Part shown: positions 1 through 8,991 of the stretch, piece after piece | Layout of the letters: each line of letters starts with the position of its first letter | Position numbering within the stretch: position 1 is the stretch's first letter | NCBI GenBank assembly: GCA_964623635.1 | Contig: CAZUUA010000007.1 | Coordinates: 21,843 to 85,842, forward strand | Length of the DNA: 64,000 nt | Source: UMGS1696 sp964623635 | GTDB taxonomy: Bacteria; Bacillota; Clostridia; Oscillospirales; CAG-272 | Direction: 5' to 3' | Notes under the pieces: generated by a model | The model's input: the letters and a program-made list of their open reading frames with translations, nothing else | The model's database searches: none | What the model was told of the DNA's origin: nothing | Translations under genes and position numbers: made by a program

Positions 1-376
1 CGATGGCGTCGATCACATAGTCGTAGGCAGAAAAGTCGTAGCTGTCTCCCAGCTCCGGCAGATAGAATTCCTGTTTGGTGTGGACGATGCAGGCCGGGTT
101 GATGCTGTGGATCCGTGCTGCGGCGGCGTTGACCTTGGGTTGACCGAGGGTCTCTGTGGTGGCGATGATCTGCCGGTTGCAGTTGGAGGGTGCCACGGTG
201 TCCGGGTCTACCAGCGTGATCTCGCCGATCCCGGAGCGCACCAGTGCCTCACAAACGTAGCCGCCCACGCCACCGACGCCAAACAGCAGCACATGGGCAG
301 CGCCAAGTTTTTCCATAGCCGTCTCTCCCAGCAGCCGGGTCGTACGGGTAAAACGTGCAGTTGTGGATGCTTCCAT
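1..376 (-). CDS. tcdA: tRNA threonylcarbamoyladenosine dehydratase-like protein (ThiF/MoeB fold), 3' part cut by window edge
   Basis: The minus strand is open from an ATG at 374-376 to the window edge (about 125 residues seen). Near the N-terminus is the E1-like nucleotide-binding loop, read as LLFGVGGVGGYVCEAL, followed by ITLVDPD and the Asn/Arg pair in SNCNRQ, which bind ATP in the ThiF/MoeB/TcdA superfamily. The opening RFTRTTRLLGETAMEKL is typical of TcdA, which cyclises t6A at tRNA position 37. A GGAG lies 10 bases before the ATG. The C-terminal half is outside the window, so TcdA is chosen over other E1-like proteins on the N-terminus alone. Confidence 0.82.
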   Translation of the reverse strand, partial: MEASTTARFTRTTRLLGETAMEKLGAAHVLLFGVGGVGGYVCEALVRSGIGEITLVDPDTVAPSNCNRQIIATTETLGQPKVNAAAARIHSINPACIVHTKQEFYLPELGDSYDFSAYDYVIDAI

Positions 377-636
377 AAATCGTATGCTCCAAAATTCCAG
401 TAATGTAGTAGGAATATTATACAGGATTTTTGAGAAGATGTCAAGAGGGAAGAAAATGAAGAATGAAGAATTATGGTAGCAATAGCTTCGCTGTTTTGGA
501 TTATTGATAACGTGTGGCTTGTACGGCACGAACCAGCGGTATGCGACTTCCAACCGCATACTTCTTACGTCTGAAATTGCAAAAGCAGGATGCTGTCGTG
601 TGGACAAACATCCTGCTTTCCTGTTTTGTGTATTGG
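377..636. other. Noncoding gap with a terminator-like hairpin
   Basis: No gene is supported here. Visible items are a short inverted repeat GTATGCG/CGCATAC at 539-561, an AT-rich GAATGAAGAATTATGG stretch at about 458-475, and the hairpin listed at 582-619. Confidence 0.6.
582..619 (-). terminator. Hairpin terminator after the alpha/beta hydrolase
   Basis: AAAGCAGGATG pairs perfectly with CATCCTGCTTT (11 bp, 16-base loop), 18 bases beyond the stop of the minus-strand hydrolase gene. The T tract is short on both strands, so strength is uncertain. Confidence 0.6.
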
Positions 637-1350
637 TCAGCGTTCCAGCCAATCCTGCAGCGCCGGTGTGTCCAGTGGGATCCAGTGCTGACCGTCGATC
701 ACCGTCACGTGCCATCCAAACCGGTTGGCGTAGGCTTCGATGGTGCTCTGTGGCTGCAGCACGTCTCCTTTAGCGTACAAAACCTCTGTGGGCGTGTCCC
801 AACGGTTGATGGGCTGGTAGGCGGCGTAGGCATAGTAGTCCCAGATCAGCATTCCTTCGTCCGTGGGGATAAACTGCTTCCAGCCCAGATCGCTGGCTGT
901 CACCCCGGCTCGTGCCATCATGTCCTCAATGACCCGGCGCATATCCACAATAGGAGAGATAAAATACGCCTTCTCGAACCGTTCGTCCCGGAAGGAGCGC
1001 ATCAGGAACCAGGCCGACATACTCACCGCACAAAAGGAAATGTGTTCGTACCGTTCTCGTACCCAGGCAAGCATGGCCGTCCACTCCGGGATCACCACCC
1101 ATGGCAGGCACTCCTTTTTGTCCGTGGGATCCTTTTGCTTTTCTCCATGTTCAGGTCGCCGTGAACCATGTTCAGGCAGATCTACTGCCAAGATCTGGTA
1201 TCCCTTGGGGCAGAAGTGGGGGACTAGGGATGCCGCTTCTTCCTTGCAGCCCATGCGTCCGTGGAGATAGATCAGCAGCTTTTTGGCCGTCTCTCCGTAC
1301 AGCACCGCAGGCACACCGGCAATGGTGAAATTTTCTTTGCAAATATCCAT
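637..1350 (-). CDS. Alpha/beta hydrolase, probable esterase
   Basis: A 237-residue single-domain alpha/beta hydrolase. The oxyanion region is LLIYLHGRMG, the nucleophile elbow is VSMSAW (Ser between two small residues, a variant of GxSxG), the acid is probably the Asp in VLYAKGDVLQ, and the His is in IDGQHWI near the C-terminus. No signal peptide is seen, so it should act in the cytoplasm. It starts 3 bases after the GH35 beta-galactosidase stop, so the two are almost certainly co-transcribed, which suggests removal of an ester group from an imported oligosaccharide. The substrate cannot be read from sequence. Confidence 0.8.
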   Translation of the reverse strand: MDICKENFTIAGVPAVLYGETAKKLLIYLHGRMGCKEEAASLVPHFCPKGYQILAVDLPEHGSRRPEHGEKQKDPTDKKECLPWVVIPEWTAMLAWVRERYEHISFCAVSMSAWFLMRSFRDERFEKAYFISPIVDMRRVIEDMMARAGVTASDLGWKQFIPTDEGMLIWDYYAYAAYQPINRWDTPTEVLYAKGDVLQPQSTIEAYANRFGWHVTVIDGQHWIPLDTPALQDWLER

Positions 1351-1353
1351 TGC

Positions 1354-3324
1354 TTACTCCTTTCCGCAGCCCCACACACGTAGGGTCGTGTCATGCTCCG
1401 GGATATCGATCTCTCGATAGATGGTGCCTCGGTCGTCTTCCGTCAAGGGCTGCACCAGGAAATGCACGTTTTCCACGCTACGGACATCGATCACCCAGGT
1501 GTCACCGTCGCAGAAATGGTCAGACAGCAGCCGACCGGTGTCTCCGTCAAAGGCCGCCGCTACGTTGCCGCACACCTGTACCCGCAGCTGCTCGATCCCC
1601 GGCCATACGTGTACAGCAGATTCTACCGCACAGTCCGTCAGATGGGAACCGTCCAGCCGCCGCAGATGGGCAAACACCGCAAAGGGCAGTGTCCGTTTCA
1701 CCGGCGTCACCGGCAATGCTACCCCACGACCATGGATCCGATGGCTGGGTCTGGTCAGCCGCACCGGAATACCGCCGATGGTCATGCCGTCTGTGACAGG
1801 TTCCACCGTTCCGTCTGCCCGACACACCATGGGCTGGACGCATTCCAGAGGTACAAATTCTACTTCTGTAGCGGTGATCGATACCGGCATGGCCTTGATC
1901 CAGCGTATCCGTTCGGTGCCGATCTGCATCCCAAAGGGGAACACGCCACAGCCACCCTCCGGCAGGGTCATGGGAATGGTCAGCCCAATATCCGGTAGCT
2001 GCAGCTCGAAGGTCTTCTTAGATAGGGTACCACCGTGGATGTGGTTGTTGTAGAACACAAAGCCACCTTGGCAGCCACCTTGGCTACCAGAACGCACTGC
2101 CACACGAGGGGTCTTGGTATCGGCAAGGCTATCCGGCATGGTCTCCGGGAACAGGGCAGGCATGGTGGCCATTTCTTCTCCTACAGCCGCCACGAACCGA
2201 TGGAGCAGCGAGAGGGCATAGTAGCTGTCCCGGATCTGTCCCACATCACCCAGCGGCGACTGGAAGTCGTAGGACACAACCGGGCAGTCGTTGGGGTATC
2301 CGGTCTCTCGGCTCTCCTGATAGGTGACAAGCTCGTTCCCCTTTTGCTCCACGGGATTGACGCCGCCGTGGTACATATAGTAGCCCAGTCCATTGGCGCC
2401 GGAACCCAGCTTACAAATGGCAAGAGCTGTGATGTCTGCCGGGGAGAAAATGGGTCTGCGGTGGTAGGTGTTTTGGTTGCCGCCGCCCAGCTCACAGGTC
2501 AAAAAGGGATATTTGCCGTGGTACTTTTCCACCTCCGGAATGGCACTCTCTCCCAGCAGATCCTTGCCGACCACACCGTCCTCTCGTACCGTGGCGAAGA
2601 AATAGTTGGCGTTGGGACCCAGTGGCCGCACGTGGCCTTCCCAAGGTGCCTCCGGATAGCCACCGTACATGGGCAGGATCCCTTCCGGCAGATCTGCCTG
2701 TCCCCACGCCGTAGCCGACCACAGTGGGGCTGTAAATCCGATCTCCCGGAGCATATCCCACAGAGCGGTCAAATAGGCACGGTCGCACGCCATTTCGTTT
2801 TCCACCTGGATACCGAGGATGTTTTGGGAGCCTTTGACTTCTTCATAAATCTTGGTGAACAGCCGGCGCACGTAGGTCAGGTAGGTGGGATCGGTACTGC
2901 GGAGCTTGCAGCCGTTTTGGATGAGCCAATCGGGGAAGCCGCCGTACCGTGCTTCGCCGTGGGCCCAGGGGCCGATGCGCAGATAGAACGGCATACCGAC
3001 CTTTTCGCAGGTGTCCACAAAGCGGCGAATGTCCCGGTTGCCGGAGAAGGTGAACTGCCCTTCCACCGGCTCGTGGTGGTTCCAGAATACATAGGACGCC
3101 ACCACATCGATGCCGCCTTCCTTCATTTTGGTGATCTCTCGTTCCCAGTCGCAATCCGGCACACGGGAATAGTGGAGCTCTCCCATGCGCAGGATGTAGG
3201 GCTTTCCGTCTCGCAGGATGCAGGTCCTTGTGACGGTGTATGCTCTGCCGCCGGCCGTACCACCCATGCCGATGGGCGTTAGGTCACAGGTCGGGGCGTT
3301 TGTATGGATCGTTAGCACTTGCAT
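1354..3324 (-). CDS. Glycoside hydrolase family 35 beta-galactosidase
   Basis: A 656-residue protein with the GH35 TIM barrel: FWNHHEPVEGQFTFSG, LRIGPWAHGEARYGGFPDWL, the acid/base Glu177 in GIQVENEM and the nucleophile Glu278 in TCELGGG. It removes terminal beta-galactose. The frame stays open upstream to 3411, but the ATG at 3322-3324 has GGAAAGG at the right distance and the barrel begins just after it, so that start is chosen. There is no signal peptide. It sits between the GH127 gene (88 bases upstream) and the hydrolase (3 bases downstream), consistent with an operon for an arabinose- and galactose-containing glycan. Confidence 0.9.
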   Translation of the reverse strand: MQVLTIHTNAPTCDLTPIGMGGTAGGRAYTVTRTCILRDGKPYILRMGELHYSRVPDCDWEREITKMKEGGIDVVASYVFWNHHEPVEGQFTFSGNRDIRRFVDTCEKVGMPFYLRIGPWAHGEARYGGFPDWLIQNGCKLRSTDPTYLTYVRRLFTKIYEEVKGSQNILGIQVENEMACDRAYLTALWDMLREIGFTAPLWSATAWGQADLPEGILPMYGGYPEAPWEGHVRPLGPNANYFFATVREDGVVGKDLLGESAIPEVEKYHGKYPFLTCELGGGNQNTYHRRPIFSPADITALAICKLGSGANGLGYYMYHGGVNPVEQKGNELVTYQESRETGYPNDCPVVSYDFQSPLGDVGQIRDSYYALSLLHRFVAAVGEEMATMPALFPETMPDSLADTKTPRVAVRSGSQGGCQGGFVFYNNHIHGGTLSKKTFELQLPDIGLTIPMTLPEGGCGVFPFGMQIGTERIRWIKAMPVSITATEVEFVPLECVQPMVCRADGTVEPVTDGMTIGGIPVRLTRPSHRIHGRGVALPVTPVKRTLPFAVFAHLRRLDGSHLTDCAVESAVHVWPGIEQLRVQVCGNVAAAFDGDTGRLLSDHFCDGDTWVIDVRSVENVHFLVQPLTEDDRGTIYREIDIPEHDTTLRVWGCGKE

Positions 3325-3412
3325 AGCATTTTTCCTTTCCAAATCTATGGCGAACAAAACAGCTTTACCCCGAAACGACCTTAGCCATTCCGGGGCAAAG
3401 AGAGTGCTCATA

Positions 3413-5218
3413 TTATCTATAGCTCAGGAACACCAGCATATTGGTCTCTTCCCGGTTGGCGAAGGTATGGTAGGGGATCAGGTTGATCTCGGTCTCCACG
3501 AAGGAATCGGACAGGGGATAGTACAGTGCGTCCGTGGGGTCGATGCGGCGGAAGGCGTGACCGTGGAACTTGGGACAGCCGCAGGTGTCGCATACGTCCA
3601 TCTGCCAGTTGGCACCGTGGGTATCAAAGTACAGGCTGTGTACGTCGCCGTCGTTGTCCACGCCTTCTGCGCAGTATACGATGGGACCATACTGCAGGGC
3701 CGCCTTGTCCAGATTCTTGTATACACCGGTGGCAGACTGCATCAGCACAGGCTCCATGACAAACTCCACCACGATCTCTCCGTCACCTTGGAAGATGGCA
3801 TATCCCTTGTCCAGCACGTATTCCCGGTTGGCGGTGAACTTGCGGCACCAGGCAGGGATACGCACATATACCGCTTCGGTATGTTCAGCCACCAACGTGA
3901 TCTTGCCGTTTACCGGGTACTGGGTGGTCTGGGTCAGGCGCATATGGCCGTTGTCGAACACGCTGTCGCCAAACTGGTTCACCCAGAGCTTGCCGTCTTC
4001 CCAGCCGTAGAAATACTGACCCAGAGAGGACAGCACCCGGTTCAGGTTCGGCGGACAGCAGGAGCAGCCAAACACCTTTTGCCGACGGGTGATGGGATAC
4101 CGGCCGCCTTGCTTCTTGTAGTTGTCCAGATGGATCTCCAGAGGATTTTCGTAGAAGAATGCATCGCCGGACAAAGACAGACCGGACAGCATACCGTTGT
4201 ACAGCTCCTTCTCGATGGTGTCCGCATACTTGGCATCCTTGTGGATCTGGTTCATTCTGTGGGCAAAGAAGATCATGGCGATGGAGGCGCAGGTCTCCGT
4301 ATAGGCATGGTCGTTGGGCAGGTCATAGGGAATGGTGAAGGCTTCCCCGTGGGAGGTAGAACCCAGACCGCCGGTGATGTACATCTTGCGATTCACCAGG
4401 TCGGTGTACAGCTGGTCGCAGGCAAAGAGCAGTGCTTCGTCGCCGGTCTCGATAGCCAGGTCTGCCATAGCGGTGTACAGGTATCCGGCACGAACGGAGT
4501 GCCCCAGGGCAGAGAACTGTTCCCGTACCGGCTTGTGAGACTGCACCTGCTTGTCGTGGGCCCATGCGGTACCTTCGCCTTCGGTGGTATCCACGCCACG
4601 CAGGTTGATGAAGTGGGCGCTCAGATCCAGCCAATCCTTGTTGCCGGTGCAGTGGTACAGCTTGACCAGTGCCAGCTCGATCTCTTCGTGACCGGGCGTC
4701 TGAAAGGTGGGTCTCGGTTCAGCGGTACCGTCCATAAACACAGCCTTGATATAGGCGGCGTATTTTTCGGCGATGTGCAGGAAGCGATCTCTACCGGTGG
4801 CATCGTAGTAGGCTACAGCGGCTTCGAACATATGCCCGGCGCAGTACAGCTCATGCCAGTCCCGGTTGGAAAAACGCTTGTCCGGCTCTACCACCATGAA
4901 GTGGATATTGAAGTAGCCGTCTTCCTTTTGGTTCTTTTCGATCTCATCAATGATGGCCTCTACCTGGGCCTGCAGTGCGGGATCCTCTTCCCGGGATAGC
5001 ACATTGGCAGCGCCTTCCATCCATTTGTAAACGTCGGAATCCCAGAAGATGTGGGGCATATCGGGCATACCTTCCTTCCAGTCGCAGCGGAAAGCACGGA
5101 TACGTCCGGTTTCGTCAAAGCGCTTGTATACAGCAGGAATGGTCACGTCCCGGTTCAGGTCTTCCTTTCCTTTCCAGAAGCCGCCGGTCAGGGTGACAGT
5201 ACGATGATCTGTTTTCAT
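3413..5218 (-). CDS. GH127 beta-L-arabinofuranosidase (DUF1680 type)
   Basis: A 601-residue (alpha/alpha)6-barrel protein. Residues Glu308, Cys310, Cys387 and Cys388 (motifs TETCA and CSCCPPN) line up with the zinc ligands Glu338, Cys340, Cys417 and Cys418 of Bifidobacterium HypBA1, all shifted by exactly 30, and Glu292 (in SHGEAFT) then matches the acid/base Glu322. The family uses a cysteine nucleophile to release beta-L-arabinofuranose. The frame is open further upstream, but the ATG at 5216-5218 is preceded by AAGGAG at 9 bases and by a clear promoter. No signal peptide. First gene of the GH127-GH35-hydrolase transcript. Confidence 0.92.
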   Translation of the reverse strand: MKTDHRTVTLTGGFWKGKEDLNRDVTIPAVYKRFDETGRIRAFRCDWKEGMPDMPHIFWDSDVYKWMEGAANVLSREEDPALQAQVEAIIDEIEKNQKEDGYFNIHFMVVEPDKRFSNRDWHELYCAGHMFEAAVAYYDATGRDRFLHIAEKYAAYIKAVFMDGTAEPRPTFQTPGHEEIELALVKLYHCTGNKDWLDLSAHFINLRGVDTTEGEGTAWAHDKQVQSHKPVREQFSALGHSVRAGYLYTAMADLAIETGDEALLFACDQLYTDLVNRKMYITGGLGSTSHGEAFTIPYDLPNDHAYTETCASIAMIFFAHRMNQIHKDAKYADTIEKELYNGMLSGLSLSGDAFFYENPLEIHLDNYKKQGGRYPITRRQKVFGCSCCPPNLNRVLSSLGQYFYGWEDGKLWVNQFGDSVFDNGHMRLTQTTQYPVNGKITLVAEHTEAVYVRIPAWCRKFTANREYVLDKGYAIFQGDGEIVVEFVMEPVLMQSATGVYKNLDKAALQYGPIVYCAEGVDNDGDVHSLYFDTHGANWQMDVCDTCGCPKFHGHAFRRIDPTDALYYPLSDSFVETEINLIPYHTFANREETNMLVFLSYR

Positions 5219-5262
5219 GTGTGGTTTCTCCTTTGCATAGCGGGTTGAACTTGTATGGCTAT

Positions 5263-5291
5263 ATGATACCAGAAATGGATGGATTTTGCAA
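5263..5291 (-). promoter_or_regulatory. Promoter of the GH127-GH35-hydrolase transcript
   Basis: Minus strand TTGCAA (5286-5291), 17-base spacer ending in TGG, TATCAT (5263-5268). It lies 45 bases before the GH127 ATG. Confidence 0.75.
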
Positions 5292-5343
5292 GAGGGTTTT
5301 GGGGAAAAATTACTGGGAAATGCGTATGAGTGGTGCCTTAACA

Positions 5344-5388
5344 AAAATACCGCTACTTTCACGATGTTTTGTGAGGCTGCGGTATTTT
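5344..5388 (-). terminator. Terminator after the GH36 gene
   Basis: AAAATACCGC pairs with GCGGTATTTT around a 25-base loop, and a T-rich tail follows on the minus strand. It closes the transcript ending with GH36 before the GH127 promoter. Confidence 0.75.
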
Positions 5389-5399
5389 GTTGTTCTTTT

Positions 5400-7391
5400 T
5401 TATTTTCTCTTCACCCAAAGCAGTCGTGCCGTTCTTGCCGTTGCAAAGTGCAGCACCACCTTACCGCCGTCGCAGCGCACCGTTTCCCCGGTATCTTCGT
5501 CGGTCAGCTCCCATGTGCCTTCCTTGGCATAGGGCAGCGTGACAGTCAGCGTATCCGTCGGGCAGTCTTCCATCCGGAACGCAAACAGTACGCCGTCTTC
5601 GGTGACCGGATCGATGTAGCTGTAGGCCGTGAAGCCTTCCCGATAGTTGTGGTCGTGCCAGGGCGTGTGGACGTAGAAGTCCTCCAGCAGATATCGGTTC
5701 AGCTTCTGCCACTCGGTGAGACCAAAGCGCAGGTTGTCGAAATCCTGCCCCGGATCCTGACAGTATTGGGAATCCACGTTCAGCACCGGCAGGTACGACG
5801 CACGCCAGATATATTTGTCGCTTCTCCCCGTTGTGTCCACCTGACCCACCTTTTCCTTGGTGTTGGCACCGCAGAAGGGTACCCACTTATTGAAGGCTGT
5901 GGTCATGGACAGCCGCATGGAGGTGGTGGTCCGGTCAAAGTCGCTTCGCAGCATGGGCACGCCACGGCGCAGGGATTCCAGATCGTTCCGTCCGCCACCG
6001 CTGGCACAGGAGTCCACAAAGCCGCAGCCATCAAAGGACAGGGTACAGTCGATGATGTCGTCCCACATTTTGTAGTGGCCGATGACAAATTTATTTTCCG
6101 TGATCCCCACTCTGTCGTCCCCTTCCAGAGAGTCCAGATACTGCCATAGCGCGCCGGGGTCGGAGTTGTTGTCTTCCCGATAGATCTCCACCTTGTTCTC
6201 CCGCAGCACCTTGCAGACCCGTTCCGTGGTCCAGCTCAGACATTCCGGGATGCCGATGTTGTTGGAGATGGAGCCAATGCCTTCTCTGCGGATCGCCCAC
6301 TCCGGTTTATAGCCATAGTGCTTTACCAGATTGTCCGGGTCGGTGACTCTCTCCGGCTCGAACCACATCATGGTGCGCATTCCCTGCTTCCGGGCAAATT
6401 CTGTGGATTCGAGGAAGGTCTCACCCGGCCACTTGGTTTTGTCCAGCTCCCAGGTGCCAACGGTGCCCCACCAATCGGCAAAGGGACTGCTCCCGTCCGG
6501 TGCGGTATACCAGCCGGCATCAAACCAACGGATGTCCATGTGCAGTCCCTCGGAGAGCAGCTTGTCCATGGAAGGCCGCCAGGTGAAGTACCGCTCGGAA
6601 ATGCTGCCGTCGGAGTTGGGGATACCCGTGTCGTAGGCAAGGAAGCAGGTGGACATGGGGTGCAGTGGCTGCTCCTTATCAAAGGCTGGCAGGTTGCAGT
6701 CGATGAACCAGCGGCGCCAGAAGTTGGTGGCATAGTCCTCGTCTCGTACGGTGTAGGGAGCCATGACGAACAGAGCAGTCCGCACCACTTCACCGGGCTT
6801 CAGATAGGTGCGCAGTCGATTGGTGGACACGGCTGTATAGGTGACGCTGGACCCGTCCCAGGCAAAATCCGCCGTCCAGGTACCGGCCCAGCCAATAGCC
6901 AGCATCACGCCGCCATCGCCGTATTCCAGATTGAAATAGGGGAAGTTCACGTGGGTCGGTCTGCCGCTGTCGGAGACGAAATGCACCGGTGTTTCCGTCA
7001 GGTCGTAGACATAGGGACGATAGAAATTCTCGTGGTCGCCCAAACTGCCTCGCAGCACCGGCTTCTCTCCGGCAAAGGTCAGGCTGGAAGACACGTCGGT
7101 CAGCACCGCACTGTTCTTGTCCCCGGTGTTGGTGAAGGTCACCGTCCATTCACAGACGCCAAAAGCCGGATAGAAGGTGGAGACCAGGGTGACGGTCACG
7201 TTCTCGTCCAGCCGATAGGTGCGCTCTGTGGTGGTGCCGCCTCGTGTCGACTTGGTCGCCTCGGCCAAGAAAGCCAGGTCACCAAGGCCGGTGTAGGTCT
7301 TGTCCCCATAGGTGAAGTGGATCGGCACTCCCGTGGGATCGGCCAGCACTTCCCGGTACCAACGGGCGCTTGTGGGATTTTCGTATGTCAT
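5400..7391 (-). CDS. GH36-like alpha-galactosidase
   Basis: A 663-residue protein with an N-terminal beta-sandwich of about 270 residues and a GH36/GH27-type barrel: DIRWFDAGWY, MRTMMWFEPERV, IYREDNNSDP (nucleophile Asp region), FVDSCASGGGRNDLESLRRG and MLRSDFDR (acid/base Asp region), then a small C-terminal beta domain. Members release terminal alpha-galactose. The sequence IYREDNN replaces the usual KWDMNR, so it belongs to a divergent subgroup and the exact substrate is open. AAAGGAGG stands 9 bases before the ATG. No signal peptide. It follows rluD by 42 bases and may be read from the division cluster. Confidence 0.85.
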   Translation of the reverse strand: MTYENPTSARWYREVLADPTGVPIHFTYGDKTYTGLGDLAFLAEATKSTRGGTTTERTYRLDENVTVTLVSTFYPAFGVCEWTVTFTNTGDKNSAVLTDVSSSLTFAGEKPVLRGSLGDHENFYRPYVYDLTETPVHFVSDSGRPTHVNFPYFNLEYGDGGVMLAIGWAGTWTADFAWDGSSVTYTAVSTNRLRTYLKPGEVVRTALFVMAPYTVRDEDYATNFWRRWFIDCNLPAFDKEQPLHPMSTCFLAYDTGIPNSDGSISERYFTWRPSMDKLLSEGLHMDIRWFDAGWYTAPDGSSPFADWWGTVGTWELDKTKWPGETFLESTEFARKQGMRTMMWFEPERVTDPDNLVKHYGYKPEWAIRREGIGSISNNIGIPECLSWTTERVCKVLRENKVEIYREDNNSDPGALWQYLDSLEGDDRVGITENKFVIGHYKMWDDIIDCTLSFDGCGFVDSCASGGGRNDLESLRRGVPMLRSDFDRTTTSMRLSMTTAFNKWVPFCGANTKEKVGQVDTTGRSDKYIWRASYLPVLNVDSQYCQDPGQDFDNLRFGLTEWQKLNRYLLEDFYVHTPWHDHNYREGFTAYSYIDPVTEDGVLFAFRMEDCPTDTLTVTLPYAKEGTWELTDEDTGETVRCDGGKVVLHFATARTARLLWVKRK

Positions 7392-7433
7392 AGGATCATC
7401 CTCCTTTTGGAAAGTCAGACTTGTAGAGAAACG

Positions 7434-8414
7434 TCATTGTTCCGATTCGGCCAGTAGCCGCAGTGTCTCCGTGTAGTAGTCCGGCAGATCGCAGGTGAAG
7501 CGCAGGGTCTGACCGGTGGTGGGATGGATGAGTACCAGAGCAGCGGCGTGGAGCATTTGTCCGTGGAACAGTGTGGGATGGCGGCGCACAAATGGGTGGT
7601 TGTCTCCGCCATATACCGGATCGCCCAGCACCGGATGGCCAATGTACGCCATGTGTACCCGGATCTGGTGGGTGCGGCCGGTCTCCAGTACCACCGATGC
7701 GTCCGTGATCCCACCGCACTTGCCCAGCGCCGTATAGTGGGTCACCGCTCGTTTGCCGTCCTTTTGTACCGCCATTTTCTTCCGATCCACCGGATGGCGG
7801 CCAATGGGGGCATCGATGGTGCCTTGTTCTTCGGGCAGACCACCGATCACCAGGGTGCGATATTCCCGGTGCATGGTGTGGTCGGATAGCTGTGCCGACA
7901 GGGCACCGTGGGCATGGTCATTTTTTGCAACGCAGAGCAGCCCGCTGGTGTCCCGGTCGATCCGATGGACAATGCCGGGTCGCTTGACGCCGCCAATGCC
8001 GGAGAGACTGTCACCGCAGTGGTACAGCAGTCCGTTGACCAGGGTGCCGGTGGTGTGTCCGGGGGCCGGATGTACCACCATGCCCTGGGGCTTGTTCACC
8101 ACCAAAATGTCCTCGTCTTCGTATACGATGTCCAAAGGCATTTCCTCCGGCTGTGCATCGTAGTCCTCCGGCTCCGGCAGAGTCAATGTGTAGCATTCTC
8201 CGGCCTTTACCTTGTCTTTTTTGGTGGGTGCCTTGCCTGTGGTATCTTCCCGGCGGATCATGCCACCTTCCAGCAGGCGTTCGATGGCAGACCGGGACTG
8301 ACCGGTGCAGGTCGCGAGGGCCGCATCCAGTCTGCTTCCGGAAAGCGCCGGTGGGATCGTGATAGCAAGAAGGGACGAGAATTCCTCCCCGTCCCAGTTT
8401 TCATTCTGATACAT
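7434..8414 (-). CDS. rluD: Ribosomal large subunit pseudouridine synthase, RluD/YlyB family
   Basis: A 326-residue protein with an N-terminal S4 RNA-binding domain (SGSRLDAALATC...SRSAIERLLEGG) and the RluA-family catalytic domain. Catalytic Asp153 is in GIVHRIDRDTSGLL, and the flanking motifs VVNKPQGMVVHPAPGH and GRTHQIRVHMAYIGHPVLGDPVYGG are intact. It isomerises uridines in 23S rRNA. The ATG at 8412-8414 lies inside the 3' end of lspA (14-base overlap) with GGAG 7 bases upstream. An upstream extension of the frame would lie entirely in lspA and is not used. Pairing with lspA is the usual Firmicutes order. Confidence 0.94.
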   Translation of the reverse strand: MYQNENWDGEEFSSLLAITIPPALSGSRLDAALATCTGQSRSAIERLLEGGMIRREDTTGKAPTKKDKVKAGECYTLTLPEPEDYDAQPEEMPLDIVYEDEDILVVNKPQGMVVHPAPGHTTGTLVNGLLYHCGDSLSGIGGVKRPGIVHRIDRDTSGLLCVAKNDHAHGALSAQLSDHTMHREYRTLVIGGLPEEQGTIDAPIGRHPVDRKKMAVQKDGKRAVTHYTALGKCGGITDASVVLETGRTHQIRVHMAYIGHPVLGDPVYGGDNHPFVRRHPTLFHGQMLHAAALVLIHPTTGQTLRFTCDLPDYYTETLRLLAESEQ

Positions 8415-8973
8415 TTGTATTCTCCGTGGTCTCCGTATTCGTGGTGGTCGTATCTGTATCCGATGCAGCGGAATCGTCGTTCTGTTTGGGTTCGGTGCCA
8501 AACAAAATATCCATGGCGGGCTTTTTGGCGACAAGCTCCATGTACAGCGCCCAGCACAGGATCATGCCACAGCCCACACAGACAAAGGAGTCCGCTACGT
8601 TGAAGACGTAAAAGTCGATGGCACGCACGTCGATAAAATCCACCACGTAGCCCAGCACCACCCGGTCGATCATATTGCCAATGCCGCCGCCAATGATCAT
8701 GGCACCTGCCACCTGGACCCATTTGCTCTTGGGTCTTTCCTTCAGGAGCCAGAACAGCATGAGCCCGATGGCCAAGGTGGACAGCACCATAAAGACCCAT
8801 CGGTGATTGGCCAGCATCCCAAAGGCGGCGCCACGATTTTCTACGTAGGTGAAATGCAGGATATTTTCGATCAGCGGATAGGAACCGATGGGCTGCAAAT
8901 GGGAAACAGCCAGGGATTTCGTCCATTGATCCAGCGCTACAGCGGCAGCGATGATGAGCAGTGTCCAAAGCAT
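8401..8973 (-). CDS. lspA: Lipoprotein signal peptidase II
   Basis: A 190-residue membrane protein with four hydrophobic segments and the catalytic aspartates in GNMIDRVVLGYVVDFIDV and FNVADSFV. It cleaves the signal peptide of diacylated prolipoproteins, so it must process the eight lipobox proteins seen in this window. After the last membrane segment is an unusual tail of about 35 residues rich in Thr, Asp and Asn (SDTDTTTTNTETTENTN), absent from most LspA proteins. The 3' end overlaps rluD. Confidence 0.95.
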   Translation of the reverse strand: MLWTLLIIAAAVALDQWTKSLAVSHLQPIGSYPLIENILHFTYVENRGAAFGMLANHRWVFMVLSTLAIGLMLFWLLKERPKSKWVQVAGAMIIGGGIGNMIDRVVLGYVVDFIDVRAIDFYVFNVADSFVCVGCGMILCWALYMELVAKKPAMDILFGTEPKQNDDSAASDTDTTTTNTETTENTNVSE

Positions 8974-8991
8974 AGGGTGTATCGTACTTCC

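Noticed and set aside
2035..4999. Long open frames on the plus strand opposite the GH35 and GH127 genes (415 and 593 codons)
   Set aside because: They mirror the codon pattern of the minus-strand enzymes, have no ribosome sites or recognisable domains, and the minus-strand genes have complete catalytic motifs.
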